Of a stretch of DNA of 12,790 nt, positions 7,752 to 12,790 are shown piece by piece; the stretch's first letter is position 1; each line of letters begins with the position of its first letter. The position numbers and the translations under genes were made by a program. The notes below the pieces were generated by a model. That model was not told where the DNA came from. It searched no databases and worked only from the letters and a program-made list of their open reading frames with translations. The stretch is from Deltaproteobacteria bacterium (GTDB taxonomy: Bacteria; Desulfobacterota; DSM-4660; Desulfatiglandales; Desulfatiglandaceae): assembly GCA_018644785.1 (NCBI GenBank), contig JABGPV010000149.1, forward strand, positions 1-12,790, given 5' to 3'.

Positions 7752-8777
7752 ATGAGTTACTGGCGTTATCCCCGTTATGTAAGTGTGGCGGAAAAGAGGG
7801 CGAAGGCCCTGAAAAAGCTCAAACAGCTGAAAAAGAAAAACCCCCATATCAACCCCATTGTGATTGAAGGCACGGCCATTGCCCGCACCTGGTGAGGAAA
7901 GGCCTGGAACAAGAACCTGGAATCCTACGCAGATTACAGCAACCGCATCGGCAGGGGGCGCAGCTACGTTCGCCATGGCGCGGTCCTCGACCTTCAGATT
8001 CGCCCCGGCAAGGTTGATTCGCTGGTCCAGGGGTCCGAATCAAGACCCTATTCCGTAGCGATCCGGATCAAGGCCATGAACAAAAAAACCTGGGCAGGAA
8101 TCAAGACCGCTTCTGAAGGGAAACTGGATTCGTTTCAGGAACTTTTGGCGGGTAAATTTCCAAAGGCCCTGGGGGAAGTCTTTACCATCCAGGGGAAAGG
8201 GCTTTTCCCTTCTCCGAAAGAGATTGATTTTGACTGCTCCTGCCCCGACTGGGCTTCCATGTGCAAGCATGTGGCCGCCACCCTCTATGGAATCGGCGCC
8301 AAACTCGACCAGGACCCGGAACTGTTTTTCAAACTGAGACAGGTGAAAATGAAAGACCTGGTTTCAGAGGCGGTGGAAGGAAAAACCCGGGAGTTGCTCA
8401 AAAAGGCCCGAAAGAAAACCGCAAGGGTCATCTCCGATTCGGATCTTGGGGACGTGTTCGGCATCGACATGGAAAGCCTCGTGGCGCCCAAAAAGGGAAA
8501 AAAGAAGGAAACGGGGAAGAAAAAACCGCCAAAACCCAAAATTGGGAAGGCCAAAGCCTTGGCTCGAAAAGCCGGAAAGAAAGCCGCCCCAAAAAAGTCC
8601 AGGACCCTGTTTGAAACCGTGGTGGGGATTGTGAGAGAAGGCAGAAAAGGCGTTACAGTGGCCATGATCAGGAAAAAGACCGGATTTGACGAAATCCAGA
8701 TCCGAAATGTTATCTACCGGGCCAGGCAACAGGGAAAAATTAAGAACAAAGAACGGGGGGTTTATATCTCCGGTTGA
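7752..8777 (+). CDS. SWIM zinc-finger protein with in-frame TGA at codon 48 (probable nonsense-interrupted gene)
   Basis: Read through the TGA at 7893-7895, this frame encodes 341 residues. The ATG is preceded by AGGGAG at good spacing. Residues 1-47 and 49 onward join smoothly: ...GTAIARTW, stop, GKAWNKNLESYADY, then RIGRGRSYVRHGAVLDLQI, which is the conserved SWIM-protein N-terminal region. The SWIM zinc motif CxC...CxH is intact at Cys162, Cys164, Cys171 and His173 (CSCPDWASMCKH). A Lys/Ala/Pro-rich linker (about 247-282) leads to a C-terminal segment (about 285-339) that looks like a small winged helix (GVTVAMIRKKTGFDEIQIRN). SWIM proteins are thought to bind DNA or proteins and are often encoded beside SNF2 ATPases, as here. 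As it stands, normal translation yields only 47 aa, or a restart at ATG 8076 would give 233 aa retaining the zinc motif. The absence of other lesions implies recent mutation, recoding or sequence error. Confidence 0.85.
7893..7895 (+). other. In-frame TGA codon interrupting the SWIM gene
   Basis: The context is ACC TGG TGA GGA AAG GCC TGG, read ThrTrp-stop-GlyLysAlaTrp. From memory, relatives carry Trp here (TWWGKAW-like), which TGG to TGA would explain in one step. Selenocysteine is possible in principle, but I see only a weak downstream stem (GGA/TCC with AGG/CCT inside), not a convincing bacterial SECIS. TGA is a normal stop for several neighbouring genes, so a changed genetic code is unlikely. 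Confidence 0.85.
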
Positions 8778-8811
8778 ATTTCATATTGGGTAACATCCAT
8801 TGTCCCCATTT

Positions 8812-8919
8812 TCACGCTGCTGCATACTGATAGTACGGCGACGGAACCGTTGGGTACACCCGAAACACATGGCGGAACACGTCATCCGATCGCACCTGCA
8901 CGTCGTCTTCTGTATAACT
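8812..8919 (-). pseudogene. hsdR: Probable 3' remnant of a type I restriction R subunit (last 35 codons)
   Basis: Directly beyond the truncated HsdM frame, and shifted by one base, is an open stretch of 35 codons ending in TGA at 8812. It reads SYTEDDVQVRSDDVFRHVFR followed by VYPTVPSPYY. This has the look of the C-terminal tail of type I R subunits, judged from memory. In hsdM-hsdS-hsdR operons HsdR is encoded downstream, on this same strand and in this order, so a deletion that removed the middle of the locus would leave exactly this arrangement. There is no start codon or ribosome site. It could instead be the tail of some other gene. Confidence 0.45.
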
Positions 8920-9313
8920 ATCCGCCGTCGTGGGCCTTCTGGTCGGAAAACTGGGTCAGGAAATATTCATAGATGCGGCCAAAGACATCGCCTGAAACCT
9001 TCTTCAGCACGTCGGGGTTGAGTGTGCGCAAAAGCTGGCCGAACTGCGCTTCGGGCTGTAGGAAGATCGAGCTCTGCTGGGAAAAATCCTCCTTGCTCAG
9101 CGCCCGCGTCTTGCCGACGCGGGTCGGCAGATTCGCTTCTATTTTTTCCTTCACCGCCAGAAAGCGGCTGTAGGTATGCCGCAGGAACACCAGACCCATG
9201 ACCAGCAGAAAGTATTCGTTGCTGGCATAATTCGAGTTGGCGCGTAGCGTATCCGCCGTGCCCCATAGCCGCTTTTCAATCGCTTCGATATGTTCTAATT
9301 GTGCCACACTCAC
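8918..9313 (-). pseudogene. hsdM: Remnant of type I restriction-modification methyltransferase subunit HsdM
   Basis: A GTG-started frame of 131 codons matches the N-terminal helical domain of HsdM: EKRLWGTADTLRANSNYASN (13-32) and LVMGLVFLRHTYSRFLAVK (38-56). ALSKEDFSQQSSIFLQPEAQ (71-90) is followed at once by QLLRTLNPDVL and GDVFGRIYEYFLTQFSDQKA. In intact HsdM I recall roughly 40-50 residues between FLQPEAQF and GQLLRTLNP, so an in-frame internal deletion lies near residue 92 (about 9038). The frame then ends at AHDGG plus TAG, just before the expected EFFTP and the whole catalytic domain with the SAM site and NPPF motif. It cannot be an active methyltransferase. The specificity gene hsdS is absent. 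Confidence 0.85.
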
Positions 9314-9409
9314 TCTGTTTGATTTGGTTGTTCAGGCTAACATTCCGCCTCAGCAGCCGTCGGCTTTACGCTGATTATTTCCAAAATACGCTCCCAACAG
9401 GAAAGACGG

Positions 9410-9433
9410 TGCCTGCCGGGAGGTGGGCAGGCA
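9410..9433. repeat. GC-rich inverted repeat / hairpin
   Basis: TGCCTGCC (9410-9417) is perfectly complementary to GGCAGGCA (9426-9433) across an 8-nt loop. GATTTTG follows on the plus strand, a poor T tract, so terminator function is doubtful. Such TGCCTGCC-type palindromes can also be extragenic repeats. Confidence 0.5.
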
Positions 9434-9648
9434 GATTTTGATGGGGTACTCCATATGAAAACCTCAGATGAATTGGCCAAGACTTGGTATTATGGTTTGG
9501 CTACGCATTTGGGATGATATTTGAATCGAGAGGAAAGTAAAAAAGAATCACTTAGGAAATAGCGAGTCAGTAACAGGGTAGACATGATAGATGTGCCTGA
9601 AACCGCATAGAAAGAGATTAATTCAAAAGGACTCACGGGGAATAGGTG

Positions 9649-9678
9649 TTGACATATTGCCTTTCGATTGAGTAATAT
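9649..9678 (+). promoter_or_regulatory. Candidate promoter of the DUF4143 ATPase gene
   Basis: A consensus -35 TTGACA (9649-9654) is followed after 18 nt by TAATAT (9673-9678) as a possible -10. The -10 lies inside the palindrome at 9669-9684. The start codon is about 70 nt downstream. Confidence 0.5.
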
Positions 9679-9700
9679 TACTCAGTCATTGAGTAACATA
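9667..9700 (+). promoter_or_regulatory. Candidate operator: perfect 16-bp palindrome plus repeated half-site
   Basis: TGAGTAATATTACTCA at 9669-9684 is a perfect 16-bp palindrome. The left half recurs 21 bp further on, as ATTGAGTAAT at 9667 and ATTGAGTAAC at 9688. A 21-bp spacing is two helical turns, so bound dimers would lie on the same DNA face. It overlaps the presumed -10, as expected for a repressor site. The binding protein is unknown; the ATPase itself has no visible DNA-binding domain. Confidence 0.55.
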
Positions 9701-9749
9701 CTATACAAGTGTAAATTCAAATAGATACACGCTCGTTAGAGGAAGGTTC

Positions 9750-10952
9750 ATGATTGCATATAATTATGAACGGCCGATTGTAAAGGACATTCTAAAGGGC
9801 TTGGGTATGAAGAAAAAGCTCCTCCACATCATGACCGGTCCGCGGCAAGTGGGCAAAACCACCGCAGCGCTGCAGATTGGGGAAAAATGGCAGGGGGAGG
9901 TCATAGTGGGATCCGCAGACCTGCCGCTGCCGCCGGATCATGAATGGATCCGTGCTCAATGGGAGCGTGCTCGCTATGCCTCGGAAGGGAGCCGGAACAA
10001 AAATGGCGATGTACTCCTGATTCTGGATGAAGTGCAAAAGGTTGCGGGATGGAGTGAAGTGGTTAAGGAACTCTGGGACAGAACGTGCAGGGAAAACATC
10101 GGCATTCAAGTGATTGTTCTGGGATCTTCCTCGCTGCTCATCCAGAAAGGGTTGTCCGAAAGCCTGGCAGGGCGTTTTTTTCTATATCGATGCACCCATT
10201 GGGGGCTCGATGAAATGGATAAGGCATTTTCCTGGGATTTGGATCGATGGCTCTTTTTTGGGGGTTATCCCGGCGCAGCCCCTCTTATTGAAGATGAAAG
10301 TGCATGGTCTCGCTATGTGGTGGACTCCCTGATTGAAACGGCGATTGCAAAGGATGTGCTTCAGCTTCAAACCATCGCCAAACCCGCCCTCCTGCGACAC
10401 CTTTTTATGCTTTCGGCCGTTCACCCCGCTCAGATTCTTTCCTACAACAAAATGATCGGACAGCTCCAGGATGCCGGAAATACCACGACCCTCTCCCACT
10501 ACCTGAAACTGCTTGAAGCGGCGTATCTTATATCGGGGCTGGAACTTTTTAAATGCGGCAGAAGACAGAAACGGGGAAGCAGCCCAAAACTGATCATCTG
10601 GAACAATGGCCTCATCAATGCAATCACCGGAGACACCTTCAAAGAAAGTCGAAATGATTATTCCTGGTGGGGACGTCTGTTGGAAAATGCCGTGGGCGCG
10701 CACCTGTTGAACCATCTGGGGGAATTTCCCTATTCGGTATACTATTGGCGATACAGGGGGTTTGAAATGGATTTTGTTGTCCAAACCCCGAGACGGATAT
10801 GGGGTCTGGAGGTAAAATCAGGAAAATCGAAAAACCCCAAGGGGATGTCCGAATTCAAGAAATACTGCCCCGAGGCAAATATCCGGTTCATCGGCCCTCA
10901 AGGCATCCCTTTCGAGGAATTCTTCAGAATCCACCCGAAGGACCTGTTTTGA
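9750..10952 (+). CDS. AAA ATPase with C-terminal DUF4143 (COG1373-type)
   Basis: This 400-aa P-loop protein has Walker A GPRQVGKT (30-37), Walker B LLILDE (89-94) and a GSSS strand (125-128) before the LAGRFFLYRCTHWGL segment. This is the usual order for COG1373 ATPases. The C-terminal DUF4143 region includes ETAIAKDVLQLQ (196-207), LSHYLKLLEAAYLISGLE (248-265) and a restriction-endonuclease-like end: Glu312 (LLENAVGAHLL), Asp341 (GFEMDFVV) and Glu354-x-Lys356 (GLEVKSGK). These resemble a PD-(D/E)xK core, though activity is not established. The start follows GAGGAAGG at good spacing. It stands alone, between a dead restriction locus and a convergent unknown gene, behind a likely regulated promoter. 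Function of this family is poorly known. Confidence 0.92.
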   Translation: MIAYNYERPIVKDILKGLGMKKKLLHIMTGPRQVGKTTAALQIGEKWQGEVIVGSADLPLPPDHEWIRAQWERARYASEGSRNKNGDVLLILDEVQKVAGWSEVVKELWDRTCRENIGIQVIVLGSSSLLIQKGLSESLAGRFFLYRCTHWGLDEMDKAFSWDLDRWLFFGGYPGAAPLIEDESAWSRYVVDSLIETAIAKDVLQLQTIAKPALLRHLFMLSAVHPAQILSYNKMIGQLQDAGNTTTLSHYLKLLEAAYLISGLELFKCGRRQKRGSSPKLIIWNNGLINAITGDTFKESRNDYSWWGRLLENAVGAHLLNHLGEFPYSVYYWRYRGFEMDFVVQTPRRIWGLEVKSGKSKNPKGMSEFKKYCPEANIRFIGPQGIPFEEFFRIHPKDLF

Positions 10953-10984
10953 ATATAATGTACCAGTTATGATCTTTGCTGGGA

Positions 10985-11048
10985 TGAACTGGCGAGCAGC
11001 ACCGATCAAACGGCAAGAGGGATCAAAGGCGGATAAACACCGAGTCGC
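10985..11048 (+). repeat. 64-nt dispersed repeat, copy 2
   Basis: Same-orientation partner of 4790-4853, 51 of 64 bases identical without gaps. It lies in the 134-nt space between the convergent DUF4143 ATPase and the unknown 339-aa gene. The two copies bracket about 6.1 kb holding the SNF2, SWIM, hsd-remnant and ATPase genes. Confidence 0.7.
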
Positions 11049-11086
11049 ACAAAATCCGCCTATCGCTCATCCCATAAAGGACATTC

Positions 11087-12106
11087 TTAATCCAGTAGCT
11101 CGTCAAGACCGGAATCTCTGTGGAGGATCACTTTGTATTTTTTTTGAAGCCTTACAATTTTGGAATTAAAATTCTCCATAATATCGTTATATTCCTTATC
11201 CAGATATGTTGTTAACAACTGTTTTTCTTCTTCCAGTTTACATGAAAGGGAAGCGTGATCCGTCTGTTCAGCGGCACGGCAATCACGCATGAAAGTTTTA
11301 AAATGAATGCGTTTCAAAATCTCCTTGTCCGTAAACAAAAAGTGATGATTGGGATCACCCTCTTGACTCTGATTCAGAATAAAAACGCGCTGCTTCGACT
11401 TTTTGTCTGCTTCATCCATAAGCCTTTCGTGTACCTCGCTCATGTGCTTCCAGAAACGATGTTTCAGTTCGTCCAGATGCAATTCCTTTCCCTTGGCATC
11501 AATTTTAAGATCAAACAGATAGCCGGAGCCTTCAGCCTTTCCGTGGTTTTTCCCATGGGTGAATTCGTGCGGAATCAACTTTTCCATAAAATCATTACCG
11601 TATTCATCCAGTTCACAATAGAGGTAACCGGAAACCATGCTTAGTACGCCATAGCTGAAAGAGCCGTCGATCATCAAACGTGCCCAAGTTAAATACAGCG
11701 ACCCTCTAAATGGTTTTTCTTCATAATCTTTTTGCTCTTTCTTGCGGGCGTCTTCCTGGAACTTATAATCATCAAAATCGAAATCATAAAGCGTTTCAAA
11801 ACTGAGCAGATTTTCTTGATTGCCGAAAAATTCATTCAAGAAGAAAAAATCTTCACCAATCCCTTTTATGGGGAGCAATATGGCGTTAAGTTTTAAACAT
11901 TGCGCCTCGCTCATTTCCCGCCTTGCCTCCTCAACCTCATCATCGTTGGAAGCGGAAATATCAAACAGTTCCCTCAATAGGAACTGCCTGATCTTAAACT
12001 CATCTTCTTTCGGTGTGTTAACGCGGTATTGTTCCTGGCGCTTTTTATCCCAGGAAAAATAATCAGGCACAAACTTAATAATCGCTCTTTTCAATTCCGG
12101 TGACAT
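11087..12106 (-). CDS. Unrecognised 339-aa acidic protein with C-terminal coiled coil
   Basis: I do not recognise this protein family. The product is soluble, with no signal peptide or membrane segment. It is rich in Asp, Glu, Lys and Phe, with a notably acidic stretch at about 104-130 (LYDFDFDDYKFQED). A central block (about 134-215) holds the more ordered sequence, including GSLYLTWARLMIDGSFSYG, then HEFTH at 180-184, which matches the HExxH zinc-protease pattern but may be chance. Residues about 288-330 form a likely coiled coil (LEEEKQLLTTYLDKEYNDIM and on). The ATG at 12106 has GAGAAAG a few bases upstream, a modest ribosome site. It follows vapC by 44 nt on the same strand and could be co-transcribed. 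The DNA is clearly AT-richer than the backbone, suggesting transfer. Confidence 0.75.
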   Translation of the reverse strand: MSPELKRAIIKFVPDYFSWDKKRQEQYRVNTPKEDEFKIRQFLLRELFDISASNDDEVEEARREMSEAQCLKLNAILLPIKGIGEDFFFLNEFFGNQENLLSFETLYDFDFDDYKFQEDARKKEQKDYEEKPFRGSLYLTWARLMIDGSFSYGVLSMVSGYLYCELDEYGNDFMEKLIPHEFTHGKNHGKAEGSGYLFDLKIDAKGKELHLDELKHRFWKHMSEVHERLMDEADKKSKQRVFILNQSQEGDPNHHFLFTDKEILKRIHFKTFMRDCRAAEQTDHASLSCKLEEEKQLLTTYLDKEYNDIMENFNSKIVRLQKKYKVILHRDSGLDELLD

Positions 12107-12150
12107 TAACTTTCTCGATTGCTTTTAAATGGAAAGCGCCCTTCCGTCGC

Positions 12151-12531
12151 CTATGAGATCAATTTAAGCCTGATGGCTTGCTTCATTAATTTGAAATGGT
12201 TATCTAAGGAATATATCTCGCAGTGATTTTGAATGGCATTTTGCGCAATGATCAGATCGGGTATCCCAATACCATTAATGCCTTTTTTGAGAAGTTTGTG
12301 TTGGTAATCAATGATCTGATCCCAATCGATATTCAACCGAAGTTTGCTGACTGATCCCAGCAGTCTGATTATTTTTCGTTGATTATTGATTTTCAAGAAA
12401 GGGATCAGCTCAGCGAGAATCAAATCATTGATAACCGGTAAATTTTCATCGAGAATCCAATCGAGTTTACTCGAATTTTCACCACTTCTAAAATAATCAA
12501 TCCAGACAGAGCTATCCACTAGGGCCGGCAT
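12151..12531 (-). CDS. vapC: VapC-type PIN-domain toxin
   Basis: This 126-aa protein has the PIN-domain ribonuclease layout with all four acidic residues: Asp6 (LVDSSVWIDYF), Glu41 (LILAELIPF), Asp92 (GIPDLIIAQNA) and Asp110 (YSLDNHF). These coordinate the metal for RNA cleavage in the family. The usual length is 125-140 aa, so it is complete. The ATG at 12531 lies inside the antitoxin gene, with GAGG 6 nt upstream, giving a 13-nt overlap and translational coupling. Its RNA target cannot be deduced. Confidence 0.92.
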   Translation of the reverse strand: MPALVDSSVWIDYFRSGENSSKLDWILDENLPVINDLILAELIPFLKINNQRKIIRLLGSVSKLRLNIDWDQIIDYQHKLLKKGINGIGIPDLIIAQNAIQNHCEIYSLDNHFKLMKQAIRLKLIS

Positions 12532-12740
12532 TCCCGGCCTCGCAATTTGTCCATATTGATATCAAGGTCTACCCTGCCTTTAAAGGTTTTAAGCTCCGAA
12601 ATCCGCACTTTTCGGATCAACTCCTCCAAAGCGGTGATGATAACCTTGGTCTTTGTTTCAATTTTCGTAGTTTTCATTGCCTCAACCAAGAGGTCTTCGG
12701 GCAGGTCTAATGTCAATACCCGTGAATGAATTGCATTCAC
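12519..12740 (-). CDS. vapB: VapB-type antitoxin
   Basis: This 73-aa protein precedes and overlaps vapC. RVLTLDLPEDLLVEAMKTTK (7-26) fits a short beta strand plus helix, and TKTKVIITALEELIRK (29-44) completes a ribbon-helix-helix-like DNA-binding fold. The C-terminal tail (GRVDLDINMDKLRGRECRP) would wrap the toxin. The start is GTG at 12740; the nearby ATG at 12736 is in another frame. No Shine-Dalgarno sequence is visible before the GTG, so a leaderless message or another start is possible. By analogy it should neutralise VapC and repress its own operon. Confidence 0.85.
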   Translation of the reverse strand: MNAIHSRVLTLDLPEDLLVEAMKTTKIETKTKVIITALEELIRKVRISELKTFKGRVDLDINMDKLRGRECRP

Positions 12741-12746
12741 TGTTGT

Positions 12747-12777
12747 AGAATAGTTGATATCTTCAGTTAATCGTCAA
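12747..12777 (-). promoter_or_regulatory. Weak candidate promoter of vapBC
   Basis: On the minus strand TTGACG (12772-12777) and TATTCT (12747-12752) are 19 nt apart, longer than ideal. The GTG start lies only 6 nt after the -10, so the transcript would be almost leaderless. Assigned by eye. Confidence 0.25.
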
Positions 12778-12790
12778 AATACGAAGGAAT

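Larger units (their letters stand above)
9314..9749. other. Gene-poor stretch upstream of the DUF4143 ATPase
   Basis: No frame in these 436 nt has both a plausible start signal and recognisable protein sequence. The left part is GC-moderate and carries a GC-rich hairpin (9410-9433). The part after about 9480 is AT-rich and ends in the promoter and palindrome for the ATPase (9649-9700). It may be decayed sequence left when the restriction locus was lost. Confidence 0.6.

Noticed and set aside
7906..7928. Direct repeat CCTGGAA within the SWIM gene
   Set aside because: Seven-base repeat fully explained by coding sequence; no larger unit.
8795..8815. TGTCCCCATTTTC string resembling ends of REP-type palindromes
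   Set aside because: Only one short arm is visible, with no matching inverted partner or transposase nearby.
9456..9520. Small rightward frame beginning MKTSDELAKTW
   Set aside because: About 20 codons with no clear ribosome site and no recognisable sequence.
10182..10784. 200-codon leftward frame antisense to the DUF4143 ATPase
   Set aside because: No recognisable motif, and the plus-strand frame has complete ATPase motifs.
12123..12150. Possible terminator between vapC and the unknown gene (GGAAG/CTTTCC stem)
   Set aside because: The stem is short, needs a bulge and is not followed by a clean T run.
1..12790. CRISPR arrays, tRNA or rRNA genes, insertion sequences
   Set aside because: No regularly spaced repeats, tRNA-like cloverleaf, rRNA sequence or transposase frame was seen on either strand.

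Overview
The window reads as chromosomal DNA of a Gram-negative bacterium, shown by a TolC-type outer-membrane channel and a HlyD-type periplasmic adaptor. Gene style (an SNF2-SWIM pair, short intergenic spacers, a medium-GC backbone) would suit a Desulfobacterota relative, but no marker gene fixes this and the assignment is a weak inference.

Region 1 (1-4661, all leftward) is a tightly packed five-gene operon. In transcription order it encodes a Nudix/MutT-like hydrolase, a HlyD/YbhG-like membrane-fusion protein, an ABC ATPase, an ABC-2 permease, and a TolC-family channel that is cut by the window edge. Junctions overlap or are separated by at most 11 nt. Together the last four form a complete tripartite export pump; the Nudix enzyme is an unexpected leading gene.

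Region 2 (4662-5017) is a divergent intergenic region. It holds one copy of a 64-nt dispersed repeat and a candidate promoter for the rightward genes.

Region 3 (5018-8777, rightward) is a two-gene operon: a 900-aa SNF2-family ATPase and a SWIM zinc-finger protein. The SWIM gene carries an in-frame TGA at codon 48, at a position I recall as normally Trp in the family, while everything downstream stays well conserved. It is a fresh nonsense mutation, a recoded codon or a sequence error.

Region 4 (8812-9313, leftward) is a deletion scar of a type I restriction-modification locus. The N-terminal part of HsdM, itself missing an internal block, is fused out of frame to what looks like the last 35 residues of HsdR.

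Region 5 (9314-10952) is a gene-poor stretch followed by an AAA/DUF4143 ATPase. A consensus -35 box and a perfect 16-bp palindrome with a second half-site 21 bp on suggest a regulated promoter. A second copy of the 64-nt repeat follows the gene.

Region 6 (11087-12740, leftward) is visibly AT-richer and looks acquired. It has a VapB/VapC toxin-antitoxin pair followed 44 nt later by a 339-aa protein I do not recognise.

Overall, an export operon borders an accessory region (SNF2-SWIM, dead type I R-M, DUF4143 ATPase, VapBC plus an unknown gene). I see no complete new system that I can name. The best leads are the interrupted SWIM gene, the operator ahead of the ATPase, the paired 64-nt repeats and the unknown gene behind VapBC.
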